A DNA stretch of 64,000 bases. It comes from Leucobacter sp. L43 (GTDB taxonomy: Bacteria > Actinomycetota > Actinomycetes > Actinomycetales > Microbacteriaceae). The stretch's first letter is position 1. Each line of letters opens with the position of its first letter. Positions 41,758 through 52,700 of this stretch are shown here, piece after piece. The notes under the pieces are model-generated. The model did no database searches and had not been told where the DNA came from. It saw only the letters and a list, made by a program, of their open reading frames with translations. The stretch lies in NCBI RefSeq assembly GCF_016597785.1, contig NZ_JAENJG010000001.1, positions 1,860,001 to 1,924,000 of the forward strand. The letters are read 5' to 3'. Both the position numbers and the translations under genes were made by a program.

Positions 41758-43989
41758 TCACGCCCGCAACACCGCGGAGATCCGATCTGCGAAGGGATCT
41801 GCGAGCATCTCGGCGTAGGCCCAGCTGACATGGTGCGAATCGCGAAAGGCGAGTACCCCGCCGATCACCGGCGGGCACGAATCCTCGACGATGAAGTACT
41901 CGCTCATGTCGACGAGGTCGACGACCGGCGTCGCGTCTGCGGTTCGGCTGCGAGGCGTCGCCGTGGAGAGCGACTCCGCGGCGTCGGCGAGAGGGTCGGC
42001 GCCCAGCGCCTCGGCCATCGGCACCGCGCACGCGTCGGCCGCCGTCGTGCCGTGGCCGGATACGCACTGCAGCACGCGCTCGGCCATCTGAGGGGTGTCG
42101 CGGATCGCGAGGACCCGCTGCACGGAGGGGGGCAGCTCCCGCCACCGCTCGGCGTATCCGCGCTCCGCCGCCGCTCGCCAGTCACCACTTCCGGAGACCA
42201 TCCGATTCGTCGACTTCGCCGCCGTCATCACCGTGTCGATCGACGGATCGTCGACGAGGCGCTGCAGGACCGCATCGTTCCAGGCCGCGCAGTCGGAGCG
42301 CAGCGCCACGTTTTCGGCCTCGGGCGAACTCGCGAAATCGCGCTCGGCGGCGGTGAACGGGCACGACGCCTTCGCCATCACGATCACGCGCCACCGCTGC
42401 TGCTCGGCCCGGTGCACGAGCGCCGGGAGCCACTGCTCCGCGTGCGAATCGCCCACGAGGGCGATCGTGTGCGTTGCGCGTGCGGCGTCCGCTCCGTATT
42501 CGCACGGCTCGACCGCGGTTCCCGCTCGCGGGCTGAGGCACCGCTCGGGGGAGACCGCCGCGAGTGCCGGCTCGGGAATCGGCAACTGCTCGGGCAGCGC
42601 TTCGCACCCCGACTGCGGGTCGAGAGCGGAGACGCCGAGGCACGGATCGGGATCTTCCAGCACCAGGGCCACCCGATCCCGCTCCGCTTCCACCTGCTGA
42701 TCGGCCGGGTGCACACCGACGAGCGCGCCGGCGAGCAGCACCACCATGCCGGCGCTGGTGATCGCCAGCGCGCGAGCATCGGGCCAGTCGCGGGAGAGTT
42801 CCGCACGGAACGGGTCCTCGACCCAGACCTTCGAACCCCACGCCAGCAGAATCGTCGCACCGATCACCGCCATCGCGCCGAGCACGCCGGCGCTCCTCCC
42901 GAGTGCGAACGGCAGCAGCACGATGAGCGGGAAGTGCCAGAGGTACGCGCCGTACGAGATGTCGCCCAGCCACTGCATGGAGGGCGCGCCGAGCCAGCGC
43001 GTCGGAGCGGCTGCCCCGGCGGGCTCCTGCGCCGCGATGATGAGCAGGGTGGCGATCACCGGGAGCAGCGCGGCCGCGCCGGGAAACGGGGTGGCATCCG
43101 TGAACCAGAGGGCCGCCGCGGCGATGCCGGCGAGCCCCGCCCACGCCGCTGCGCTGCGCACCCGCACCGGCAGACGGTGGAGGATCGCGCGGCGCGATGT
43201 CGCCGCCCAGGCCAGCAGGCCGCCCGCCGCGAACTCCCACGCCCGGGTGGTCGTCACGAAATACGCCTGCGCCGGGGCGGCGGAAGTGAGCACGATCGAA
43301 GTGATGAGCGAGGCGACGCAGACGCACGCGATGAGCCCCGCGAAGACGTGACGGAAGCGGAGCCGCGTGACACGCGCTGCGACCGCGACGGCGAGTACGG
43401 CGACGAGCGGCCACACGATGTAGAACTGCTCTTCCACGGAGAGCGACCAGTAGTGCTGCACGGGGGAGACCTGGGATTCCGCCGCCATGTAATCGACCGA
43501 CTGCGCCGCCAGCACCCAGTTCTGCACGTATGCCGCCGACGCGGCCACCTGCGCGAGGAACTCGGGAAGGTAGCCGCGAGGTGCGAAGCACCAGACCGAG
43601 ACCAGTGTGACGGCGAGCACGAGGAGCGCGGCCGGCAGCAGTCTCCTGGCGCGGCGCGCCCAGAAGCGCACGAGATCGACGGTGCCCGAGGTCTCGGCCT
43701 CGCGGAGCAGCTGACCCGTGATGAGGAACCCGGAGATCACGAAGAACACATCGACGCCGATGTACCCGCCCGGAAGGGCTTCGGGGGAGAGGTGGTAGAG
43801 CAGCACGAGGGCCACAGCGATGGCGCGCAGGCCCTGAATGTCGCGACGCACGCGGTGCTCCGATCGAGGCGGTGCGCCGAACGCCGCCCCCGACGCGCCG
43901 CCGCTCGCGCCGCCACGCTCGCCTCCGGGGGCCGCTACCGCTGCCGGTACCGGCGCCGCTGCCGCTTGCGCGCGCGTCGAACGGGACAT
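41758..43989 (-). CDS. OafA/YrhL-type acyltransferase with C-terminal SGNH domain
   Basis: A 743-residue membrane acyltransferase that likely O-acetylates a cell-surface glycan. The acyltransferase-3 domain (about residues 48-410) begins DIQGLRAIAVALVLLYHL with the catalytic histidine, and GGYIGVDVFFVISGFLIT follows. About ten helices lead to an extracytoplasmic SGNH domain, with the block IALVGDSHAEQWLPAL and a C-terminal DSHHVSWAYAE carrying the Asp-His pair. The first 45 residues are a low-complexity Ala/Gly/Pro stretch. It starts at ATG 43989. Same strand as the LuxR gene, 80 bp after it. Confidence 0.9.
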   Translation of the reverse strand: MSRSTRAQAAAAPVPAAVAAPGGERGGASGGASGAAFGAPPRSEHRVRRDIQGLRAIAVALVLLYHLSPEALPGGYIGVDVFFVISGFLITGQLLREAETSGTVDLVRFWARRARRLLPAALLVLAVTLVSVWCFAPRGYLPEFLAQVAASAAYVQNWVLAAQSVDYMAAESQVSPVQHYWSLSVEEQFYIVWPLVAVLAVAVAARVTRLRFRHVFAGLIACVCVASLITSIVLTSAAPAQAYFVTTTRAWEFAAGGLLAWAATSRRAILHRLPVRVRSAAAWAGLAGIAAAALWFTDATPFPGAAALLPVIATLLIIAAQEPAGAAAPTRWLGAPSMQWLGDISYGAYLWHFPLIVLLPFALGRSAGVLGAMAVIGATILLAWGSKVWVEDPFRAELSRDWPDARALAITSAGMVVLLAGALVGVHPADQQVEAERDRVALVLEDPDPCLGVSALDPQSGCEALPEQLPIPEPALAAVSPERCLSPRAGTAVEPCEYGADAARATHTIALVGDSHAEQWLPALVHRAEQQRWRVIVMAKASCPFTAAERDFASSPEAENVALRSDCAAWNDAVLQRLVDDPSIDTVMTAAKSTNRMVSGSGDWRAAAERGYAERWRELPPSVQRVLAIRDTPQMAERVLQCVSGHGTTAADACAVPMAEALGADPLADAAESLSTATPRSRTADATPVVDLVDMSEYFIVEDSCPPVIGGVLAFRDSHHVSWAYAEMLADPFADRISAVLRA

Positions 43990-44069
43990 TGCATCGCCTT
44001 CGCTTCACCTGTGAGCTCGTCCAGACAGGCTATGCAACGATTCGGCCACGATTCAAGGCCTTGCGCGAC

Positions 44070-46646
44070 TCAGACCAGCCCCATCTGGCGCGCCCTGGCG
44101 AGGGCCTCCGTGCGGCTCGAGACCTTGAGCTTCTTGTAGATGCTGCGCGTCTGCGTCTTGATCGTGTTGGAGGACACGTGGAGATCGCCCGCGATGTCGT
44201 CGATGGATCCGCCCCTCGCGAGTTCGATCAGCACCAGCGCTTCGCGCTTCGACAGCTCTTCGAGCACGACCTCGTCGCCCGCGAAGGGGCTGCCCGGGGG
44301 AACGCGCCAGATATCGAGCGGCACGAGCGTCCTGATGATGGCCATCTCGCCCGACGGGATCCAGAGGAGCGGCAGTCGATTGTCGAGCCGGTCGAGTGCG
44401 AGGAACGCCTGCGTGGCGAGGGATGTCGCGCACTCCGCATTGCCCTGCCGTGCATACGCCGCCGCGCGGAGCAACTGCTGCTGCACGGCTTGCGCCGGAA
44501 ACGGGCCGCTGTCGTTCGCGCTCGAATCGTGGGCGTCGCGCTCGAGCGCGTCGAGATGGGTGAGAGCGTCGATCGGCTGCGATGCGAGGATCGCGAGTCG
44601 TGCGCGCGCCAGACGAGACGAGGCGCCGATCCCGGGGTGCGCGAGGGCTGCTCGTGCGCCGACGAGATCTCCGGTCGCGAGCAGGAACTCGCCGCGGAGC
44701 GTCTGCAGCTCTTCGGCCCACCCGGCGCTGAGCGGCAGATGCTCGCGCGCGGCGAGCGCCCCGTCGAGCTCTTGATATCCGAGCGCTGCCTGATCCGCGA
44801 CCAGCCGCGCGATTCCGCGCGTCCAGACGATCGCCGGCCACAGCTCCGACTCGTCGAGGTGCGTCTCGGTCGATCGCAGCGCCTCGAACGCCTCGTCGTG
44901 TCGCCCGAGGCTCGACGCCCGCAGCGCTCTGGCGAGGTGCCAGCCGATGCTGTGCGGGGAGTCCCACCAGTCGGCCCGCGAGGCATCGACGGCGGCGAGT
45001 TCGCGTTTGGCCGCCCGCAGGTCGCCCATGCGCGCGTGCGCGAAGGCGAGCATCGAATGCTGGTGAGTTCGACGGGCCGGGTGCGCATCGTCGGCCAGCC
45101 CCTCGGCGAGTGCGAGTGCGCGAGGAATGCGGGCTGCGAGGAGTTCGGTGAGGACGACCTGCAAGCGGGCGGCGTGCATTCCCGACCGCCAACTCGGGGA
45201 GCCGAGTCCGCTCTGCCGTAAGAACTGCTCTCCAGCCTCAGCCGCTGCTTCGTAGGAGCGGCTCACGCGCAGCCCGGCGAACCGGGCGAGCTGCAGCAGG
45301 CGGCCCGCAGCCCCGCCCGCCTCCGCCACTCGATGCTCGAGCGTCGGCATGCCCAGCTCGAGCAGCTGCCGCATGCGCGGCGTCGGCACCAGGGAGTCCT
45401 CGCTCAGGGCGACGGCGATCATGATCGGGATCGTGCCCTCGCGCTGCTGCCGCTCCGCTGAGATGCCCTCCGTCACCGCGACGAGTTCGCGCGAGCGCTT
45501 CAGGTTGATCTCCGAGTAGTTGCGCACGAAGTGGGGGAAGATGGCGCGATCCATGTTTCCGTCGATGAGGAGTTCGAGGATGTCGATCGGATCGGCGTGC
45601 TCGTACAGGTGCTCGAATGCGAGTCGGCGCACCTCGGCGATGCGCTCCTGCGGGAGCTCGGTGAGCGCTCGAGTACGCAGGGCGCCCGCGATGAGCGTGT
45701 GCAGCCGAAACGCCGCGCGACCGTGCCGGGATTCCACGCGGCCGTATCCGAGCGCGTCGAGGCGCTCGAGATTCGCCCAGGCGTTGGCTCCCCCCAGTCG
45801 ATCCGCGAACGATCGATCGATCTCCGGCACCAGTGCGGCCATCAGGGCGAGCGTGCGGTCTTCGGGAGCCGGGAACTGCGGAGCGAAGTCGGCGAGCGCA
45901 CCCTCGATGCCGTATTGCACCTCGTCGGGAGTGGGACGGCGCGCACCGTCTCGCGACAGGCTCGACATGACGGACAATGCGAGGCGCACCGCAAGCGGGT
46001 GGCCCCGAGTCGACCGTCGCAGAGCGGCGAGCTCGGGCGTCGACAGCTGATAGGGCAGCGTCGCCGCGAGCGCAGCGATCTCGTCGGTCGTGAATGCGAG
46101 ATCGCTGATGCTGAGGGAGGTGACGGCGAGCCCTGCCGCGGTCAGGGGAACCTCGAAACGGGTGCGCGATCTCGATGCGGCGAGCAGTCTCAGGTTCGGG
46201 GATCGGCGAAGCAGCGACACCAATTGATCCTGCAGCTCGCCCGCGACGAAGTGCAGGTCGTCGAGCACGAGCGTGACGGGATGCGGGTCGCGCATCGTGG
46301 CCGAGGTGATGAGCGAGAGCGCTTCTTCGGGGCGAATGCGTCCCGCCAGGTAGTCGTTCGCGAGCGACGCGAAGGTCTCGGGGCGTGCGGCCTGCAGCGC
46401 CTGGAGGAGTCTGGACCACAGACTGTGCGGATCGCTCGCACCGGAATCGAGTGCGACCCATGCCGGTGCGGAGGGGCGGTGATACGCCAGCCACTGCGAC
46501 ATGAGCTCGGTCTTCCCCGCGCCCTGCTCGGCGTGGATGATGACCACGCGCCCGGAATGGCCGATCCGGTGGAGGAGGCGGTCGCGCCGTACGTGCCCGT
46601 GCGCGTCGACCGCGGCGCGCGCTTCGGCCACAACGTCCCCCGGCAC
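44070..46646 (-). CDS. LuxR-family large ATP-binding regulator (LAL/MalT-like)
   Basis: An 858-residue STAND-type regulator. The N-terminal NTPase has Walker A AEQGAGKTEL (Lys45) and Walker B VTLVLDDLHFV, followed by a winged-helix region and a long helical TPR-like repeat domain (about 330-780). The C-terminal DNA-binding domain reads LSKREALVLIELARGGSIDDIAGDLHVSSNTIKTQTRSIYKKL. The start is GTG 46646. It is divergent from an amino acid ABC importer, 282 bp away, which is a candidate target. Ligand unknown. Confidence 0.9.
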   Translation of the reverse strand: MPGDVVAEARAAVDAHGHVRRDRLLHRIGHSGRVVIIHAEQGAGKTELMSQWLAYHRPSAPAWVALDSGASDPHSLWSRLLQALQAARPETFASLANDYLAGRIRPEEALSLITSATMRDPHPVTLVLDDLHFVAGELQDQLVSLLRRSPNLRLLAASRSRTRFEVPLTAAGLAVTSLSISDLAFTTDEIAALAATLPYQLSTPELAALRRSTRGHPLAVRLALSVMSSLSRDGARRPTPDEVQYGIEGALADFAPQFPAPEDRTLALMAALVPEIDRSFADRLGGANAWANLERLDALGYGRVESRHGRAAFRLHTLIAGALRTRALTELPQERIAEVRRLAFEHLYEHADPIDILELLIDGNMDRAIFPHFVRNYSEINLKRSRELVAVTEGISAERQQREGTIPIMIAVALSEDSLVPTPRMRQLLELGMPTLEHRVAEAGGAAGRLLQLARFAGLRVSRSYEAAAEAGEQFLRQSGLGSPSWRSGMHAARLQVVLTELLAARIPRALALAEGLADDAHPARRTHQHSMLAFAHARMGDLRAAKRELAAVDASRADWWDSPHSIGWHLARALRASSLGRHDEAFEALRSTETHLDESELWPAIVWTRGIARLVADQAALGYQELDGALAAREHLPLSAGWAEELQTLRGEFLLATGDLVGARAALAHPGIGASSRLARARLAILASQPIDALTHLDALERDAHDSSANDSGPFPAQAVQQQLLRAAAYARQGNAECATSLATQAFLALDRLDNRLPLLWIPSGEMAIIRTLVPLDIWRVPPGSPFAGDEVVLEELSKREALVLIELARGGSIDDIAGDLHVSSNTIKTQTRSIYKKLKVSSRTEALARARQMGLV

Positions 46647-46928
46647 TGAGCTTCCCCACTTCTTCAGCCCGGTTCGTTCCCGCGACCACGGGCTGAGGTG
46701 CTTCGCGTATCCTGCGGCTCCTGGTCGGGCCGGTCACAGCTTAACCGGAATGTTACCTCAGCCGCCCGGCCCGGGAAGCGGCGGATTCCAGCGCCGTACT
46801 GCCGGTGGCGGCAGTCGCTGTATGGACCGGGGGAGAGACTCTGTCACAGATCCGTTACCGGAGCGCAGTAGGCTCGGGGTCGAGATTCAGACCGGACTCC
46901 CAGTCCCTTCCGAAACATGGAGACATCA

Positions 46929-47828
46929 ATGAAGATTCGTTTCGCACTTCCCGCTCTCGCCGCAGCGGCCGTGCTCACACTCACCGGGTGCGTCAACAAC
47001 GCCGAGTCCGAAGGAGGCGCGGGGTCGGGCGATGCCGCGCCGGCGACCGAGATCACCGCGGATGACGCCGCGGTCGAACTCCTTCCGCAGGAGCTCAAGG
47101 ATTCCGGCGAACTCCGCATCGGCACCGACGCGGAGTACCCGCCGAACGAGTACAAAGACGCCGACGGCAACCCCGTGGGCTGGGGCGTCACCCTCGCCGA
47201 GGCGGTCTCCGCGAAGCTCGGTCTCGAGCCCAAGTGGGAGATCCTCGGGTTCGACAGCATCATCCCGCGCATCCAGGAGGGGGCACTCGACATGGGCTCC
47301 TCCTCGTTCACCGACAACGTCGAGCGCCAGAAGTCGGTGGACTTCGTCGACTTCCTGAACGCGGGCACGCAGTGGGCCGCTGCCAGCGGCTCCGACGTCG
47401 ACCCCGACGACGCGTGCGGCCTCACCGTGGCCGTGCAGGCGACGACCGTCCAGGACACCGACGAGCTGCCGGCGAAGTCGAAGGCCTGCACCGACGCCGG
47501 TAAGGATGCGATCGAGGTCCTGCGGTTCGACGGGCAGCCCGAGGTGACGCAGGCCGTCGTCGACGGCCGCGCCGACGCCTTCTCGGCCGACCTGCCCGTA
47601 ACGGGCGACGCGGTCGCGAAGCTGAGCGACCAGCTCGAGACCGTCGGGGACGTGTTCGATGCAGCTCCGTACGGGTTCGCCACGCAGAAGGACAGCGACA
47701 CCACGAAGGCGATCCAGGCGGCGCTGCAGTCGCTGATCGATGACGGCACCTACCTCGACATCCTCACCGAAGCGGGGATCGAAGACGGCGCGGTGGAGCA
47801 GGCCGACATCAACGCCGGCACGGAGTAA
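46929..47828 (+). CDS. Polar amino acid ABC transporter substrate-binding lipoprotein
   Basis: A 299-residue type-3 binding protein. The lipobox is TLTGC (Cys21). The mature protein opens GELRIGTDAEYPPNEYKDADGN and contains WGVTLAEAVSAKLGL and MGSSSFTDNVERQKSVDFVDF, the polar amino acid pattern; ligand arginine/aspartate contacts are in keeping with cationic or acidic amino acids. ATG 46929 with an upstream GGAG is chosen over ATG 46917. First gene of a three-gene operon. Confidence 0.9.
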   Translation: MKIRFALPALAAAAVLTLTGCVNNAESEGGAGSGDAAPATEITADDAAVELLPQELKDSGELRIGTDAEYPPNEYKDADGNPVGWGVTLAEAVSAKLGLEPKWEILGFDSIIPRIQEGALDMGSSSFTDNVERQKSVDFVDFLNAGTQWAAASGSDVDPDDACGLTVAVQATTVQDTDELPAKSKACTDAGKDAIEVLRFDGQPEVTQAVVDGRADAFSADLPVTGDAVAKLSDQLETVGDVFDAAPYGFATQKDSDTTKAIQAALQSLIDDGTYLDILTEAGIEDGAVEQADINAGTE

Positions 47829-47839
47829 ACGCGTAGATC

Positions 47840-48868
47840 ATGTCGCATACCCACTCCTCTGATGCGGGGCCAGAGGCCCCGCATCAGGAGTCGGCGCCGA
47901 TCGAGGCGATCCGACTCCGGCACCCCTGGCGCACGGTGTTCGCCGTCGTGCTCCTGCTCCTCGTGGCGCTCTTCATCTACGACACAGCGTTCAACCGTCC
48001 GGTGTTCAACTGGGGCGAGGTCGGCAAGTACCTGTTCGATGTGCGCATCGTGTCGGGCGCCGGCTACGCGCTGCAGCTGACGGTCTACTCGATGATCATC
48101 GCCGTGCTGCTCGGCGTCACCATCGCCGTGATGCGCCAGTCGCCGAACCCGGTCGTGAAGTCGATCGCCTGGGTGTTCCTGTGGCTCTTCCGCGGCACCC
48201 CGGTCTACGTGCAGCTCGTCTTCTGGGGCCTGGTCCCCACGATCTACAAGTCGATCAGCCTCGGGGTCCCGTTCACGGAGGCCGCCTTCACGCTCAACAC
48301 GAAAGATCTGCTGAGCTACTTCACGCTCGCCGTCATCGGCCTGGCCTTGAATGAAGCGGCCTACATGGCGGAGATCGTTCGCGCTGGGCTCCTCTCCGTG
48401 GAGAAGGGGCAGAACGAAGCGGCGACCGCGCTCGGCCTCGGCTGGTGGCACACGATGAGTCGCGTGATCCTGCCCCAGGCCATGCGCGTCATCATTCCGC
48501 CGACCGGCAACGAAGTCATCTCCATGCTGAAGACCACGTCGCTCGTGACCGCCGTGCCCTTCACGCTCGACCTGTACGGGCGGGCGCGCGACATCTCGGC
48601 GGTGACCTATCAGCCCGTGCCGATGCTGATCGTGGCGTCCATCTGGTACCTGGCCGTCACCTCGATCCTCATGGTGGGTCAGTACTTCCTCGAGAAGCAC
48701 TTCGCCAAGGGCGTGATGCAGCGACCGGACGTCATGAAGCCGACCGTCGCCACGCAGTCGGTCCGCGTCGTCGGCGTCGAGGACCCGGCGCATCCGACCT
48801 ACCCCAGTGCGAGCGGCGGCGAGAACATCGTGCCTCCCCACAATCGACCCGGAGGGGGCGGCGCATGA
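47840..48868 (+). CDS. Polar amino acid ABC transporter permease
   Basis: A 342-residue HisM/GlnP-type permease. After a cytosolic head, helices include [20 protein letters not shown], and the family block [16 protein letters not shown] is present. The ATPase-docking EAA loop reads [30 protein letters not shown]. The gene has its own permease only, so the transporter is likely a homodimer. It ends in a cytosolic tail of about 50 residues and overlaps the ATPase gene by four bases. Confidence 0.93.
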   Translation: MSHTHSSDAGPEAPHQESAPIEAIRLRHPWRTVFAVVLLLLVALFIYDTAFNRPVFNWGEVGKYLFDVRIVSGAGYALQLTVYSMIIAVLLGVTIAVMRQSPNPVVKSIAWVFLWLFRGTPVYVQLVFWGLVPTIYKSISLGVPFTEAAFTLNTKDLLSYFTLAVIGLALNEAAYMAEIVRAGLLSVEKGQNEAATALGLGWWHTMSRVILPQAMRVIIPPTGNEVISMLKTTSLVTAVPFTLDLYGRARDISAVTYQPVPMLIVASIWYLAVTSILMVGQYFLEKHFAKGVMQRPDVMKPTVATQSVRVVGVEDPAHPTYPSASGGENIVPPHNRPGGGGA

Positions 48869-49644
48869 GCGTGCACGCGACAGATACGCCGATGGTGCTG
48901 GCGGAGGGCGTCTCGAAGTCCTTCGGCTCGAACCTGGTGCTCAAGTCGATCTCACTCGAGGTGCAGCGCGGCGAAGTGCTCTGCCTCGTCGGGCCCTCCG
49001 GCTCCGGCAAGTCGACGTTCCTCCGGTGCATCAATCACCTGGAGACCGTGAACGCCGGCCGACTCACCGTCGACGGGGTGCTCGTCGGGTATCGGCAGAA
49101 GGGCGACAAGCTCTACGAGATGCATCCCCGCGAGGCCGCGGCACAGCGTCGCGACATCGGCATGGTCTTCCAGCGGTTCAACCTCTTCCCGCACATGACC
49201 GCGCTCGAGAACGTCATGGTCGCCCCCACGCTGCTGAAGAAGGGCACCAAGGCAGAGCTGAAGTCGCGGGCGATGGAGCTGCTCGCGCGCGTCGGCCTCG
49301 CCGAGCGCCACGACTACTACCCGGCGCACCTGTCGGGCGGGCAGCAGCAGCGCGTCGCGATCGCGCGAGCGCTCGCGATGGATCCGAAGCTCATGCTCTT
49401 CGACGAGCCGACGTCGGCCCTCGATCCCGAGCTCGTCGGCGAGGTGCTCGACGTGATGAAGGGTCTCGCGGAGAGCGGCATGACGATGATCGTCGTGACG
49501 CACGAGATGGGATTCGCGCGGGAGGTCGCCGACAAGCTCGTGTTCATGGACGGCGGCGTCGTCGTGGAATCGGGAGACCCTGCAGAGGTGCTCGCGAATC
49601 CGAAGCGCGAGCGCACCAAGGCCTTCCTGTCGAAGGTGCTGTAG
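48865..49644 (+). CDS. Polar amino acid ABC transporter ATP-binding protein
   Basis: A 259-residue GlnQ/HisP-type ATPase. Walker [17 protein letters not shown]-loop [18 protein letters not shown], signature [15 protein letters not shown], Walker [15 protein letters not shown] and the switch [13 protein letters not shown] are all exact for the family. The ATG at 48865 overlaps the permease stop. A strong terminator follows at 49691. Confidence 0.95.
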   Translation: MSVHATDTPMVLAEGVSKSFGSNLVLKSISLEVQRGEVLCLVGPSGSGKSTFLRCINHLETVNAGRLTVDGVLVGYRQKGDKLYEMHPREAAAQRRDIGMVFQRFNLFPHMTALENVMVAPTLLKKGTKAELKSRAMELLARVGLAERHDYYPAHLSGGQQQRVAIARALAMDPKLMLFDEPTSALDPELVGEVLDVMKGLAESGMTMIVVTHEMGFAREVADKLVFMDGGVVVESGDPAEVLANPKRERTKAFLSKVL

Positions 49645-49690
49645 ACGCCGACAACCTCAGTGCTCGACGCCTCGGCGTCGGCGCGGGATC

Positions 49691-49720
49691 GTGGCGGGGG
49701 CCCGTTCGGGCCCCCGCCAC
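49691..49720 (+). terminator. Rho-independent-type hairpin after the amino acid ABC operon
   Basis: GTGGCGGGGGCCC (49691-49703) and GGGCCCCCGCCAC (49708-49720) form a 13-bp perfect GC stem with a GTTC loop, 47 bp after the ATPase stop and 77 bp before the next gene. No T-run follows, as is common in high-GC actinobacteria. Confidence 0.8.
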
Positions 49721-49796
49721 GTGTGCAATACCCGGCCGCATCGGAGAAGTCTTCCGACGCGGTTGGAGTCAATGACGACTGAACAGAAAGGCAACG

Positions 49797-52700
49797 ATGG
49801 TTACGAAACGGTCATCAACGGCCATGATCGGTGCGGGAGCACTGGTCGCGGCGTTGTTCGTGGGGGGGATTCCCACCGCGGCCACTGCAGCTCCGGGCGA
49901 TGCGCCCACTCCCATCACCTATGAGATCTCCGACCGCGTGCAGGGGCCGGCCAGCTATCCGGTGCAGTCGCCGCTGCCCGAAGCGCCCGATGATGCGAAC
50001 GATCGCTCCATCGCGCGCGGTGCCGTGCCGTACGCGGAGGTGGCCCGCACGGTGAACCGCCTGATGACCGAGAGCGATCGTGTCTCCGCGCAGGTCGTGG
50101 GCAGCTCCGTGCAGGGGCGCGACATTCAGCTCGTCACGCTGACGTCGCCGGAGACGGCCGAGCAGACCGCGCAGCAGCGCGCCTGGAAGGAGCGGATCAA
50201 GCAGGATCCCGCCGGTGCCTCGGCCGATACCGCCCTCACCGAGGGCTACAAGGTGCCGATCTGGTTCAACGGCAACATCCACGGCAACGAGTGGGAGGGC
50301 GCGGACATCATTCTCGAGTACATCGAGAAGCTCGCCACCTCCGAGGATCCCGCGATCGTCGAGATGCTCGAGCAGTACCGGTTCTACTTCACCGTGACCA
50401 ACAACCCCGACGGGCGCGTCAACGGCACCCGCGCGAACGCCGACGGCTTCGACGCGAACCGCGACATGATCACCGGCGTCACCCCCGAGTCCCGCGTGAT
50501 CCGCGACCTCGCAGGGATCATCCAGCCGACCTTCTACGTCGACCTCCACGGGTACACCGACGTGCTCCAGATCGAGCCCTGCGGCCCGCCGCACGGTGAG
50601 AACTACGAGTACGACCTCTTCCTGCCGCACGCCTACTCGGCAGCGCTCGCGATCGAGCAGGCCGTGGTCGGAGCGAACATCGAGGGCAACACCTACGTGG
50701 GCGCCGACGGCAACGCGACGACGGAGAACACGGGCAAGATCCTGATTCCGTACCGCGACATCCGTTCGGGCTGGGATGACTGGCCCCCGCTCTTCACGCC
50801 CCAGTTCCTCGCATACCAGGGCGCCGTCACCAACACGGTCGAGTTGCCTCTCGGACGCGGCGGCAACCCGGATCAGGCCGAGAGCCAGCGCCGCACCGAC
50901 GTGAATGTCGAGGTCGGCATGGTCACGGTCGAGAGCGCGACGGATTACTTCGCCACGAACTCGGCAGCCCTGCTGCAGAACCAGATGGAGATCTTCCGCC
51001 GGGGCGACGCGGGCGAGCCGCTGAAGTCGATTCCGGCCGACCCGAATCCCGCGGACTACCCCGGTATGCCGCACGAGTGGATCGACGTCTGGGACGAGAC
51101 CGACGTGTACGGCGCGGAGTTCCCGCGCGCCTATGTGATCCCGGAGAACACGGATCAGCAGCGGTCGGTGACCGACGCTGCGCGACTGGTCGACCAACTC
51201 ATCGCCAACGGGGTCGAGGTGTCGCGCGCGACCTCGCCGCTGACCGCCGGAGACACGACGTATCCGGCCGGGAGCTATGTGGTCGACATGCACCAGCCGC
51301 TCCGAGGAATGGCGAATGTGCTGCTCGCAGACGGCTCGGACATCACGGAGCGCGTGCCCGACATGTACGACATGTCGGCGTGGAGCCTGTCTCTGCTGTG
51401 GGGCGCTGACGTCTTCCCCGTCGGCGCGTCGCAGGACGCCTCGCTGGACGGAGTCGGGCTGGAGGCCGTCGCGGCGGCCGCACCGACGGGCGTGCTGCCA
51501 GATGCAGCCGGCTACCTCGAACTCGAAACTCCCGGAGCCGCCGAGTACCAGGCGATCAACGTGCTGCTCGAGCAGGGCGTCGCCGTGTCGTCGTTCTCCG
51601 ACGGATCCGTGATCATCGGCGGCGACGAGGCGACACGCGCCGCAGCGCTGGCCGTGGCCGACGCCTACGGCGTGCAGTTCACCGCGACGACGGGGGTGCG
51701 ACTCCTCACCGAGACGAGCACCGCGTTGAAGCCGCTGCGGGTCGCCTACACCGGCAACCAGGACGACCGCGTGACGTTGAACCGGCTCGGGTTCACCGAC
51801 CAGGTGCGCGTCGACGCGGCGTCGCTCACGGCCGACCCGTCGCTGCTCGACGACGTCGACGTGCTGTGGGTCGGCGGCAACCTCGCCTTCACCGCTGCCC
51901 AGACGGCGGGAGCCGACGCCGTGGCTGCGTTCATCGCGGCCGGCAACGGCGTCGCGGGCCGCGGCACGGCGGTCGCGAATGTCGCGAACGCTTTCGGGCT
52001 GACCCAGGTGACCGCGACGGCCGGAACGAACAGCTCGAACGGCATCGTCCGCGTGGACAACACCGAGGGCGGCCTGCTCTCGACCTATCCGCAGGACACG
52101 GCCTTCGTCACTCCGGCGGTCTGGTACACCGGGTTGGCCGAGAACGCCGTGATCGAGCAGAGCTACGCGGCGGAGAACCTCTTCGTCTCGGGGCACTGGG
52201 CAGATGGCGAGGGCACCGGCCGTGCAGCGGCCGCAGGCCAGGCGTCCGCGGTATCGGCGGTCGCCGAGTCGGGCAGCGAGCTCGTGATGTTCGGCACGTC
52301 GGTCAACTACCGCACGCACCCGGTCGGCAGCTACCCGTGGATCGCTCGCGCGCTCTTCGAGGTGAATGCGAACGTCGGCACCGCGGTCCCGGTGACGCTC
52401 GGCGAGGAGCACCTCACCGACGACACCCGCGGTGGCGTGCAGGTGCCCGATGAGATCGAGATCGGCGCATCGTTCGACGTGACCTTCGCGGACATCGCCG
52501 ACGGCACCGAAGTCGCGCTGAGCTACTTCGGTGCAGGCGTGCCGGCCTCGGACTCGACGGAACCGGCCGCGATGTCACTCCTCGCGATGGGCACCGTCAC
52601 CGGCAACACGCTCACCGTCGATGCGCTCCCAGAGGGCATCGAGCCCGGTGAGCTGCGGATCGCGGCGACGCGGGACGCGGGCACCGTGCTCATCGGCTGG

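Noticed and set aside
41830-44139. 769-residue frame antisense to the OafA-type acyltransferase
   Set aside because: Same shadow composition; the opposite strand has full acyltransferase and SGNH motifs.
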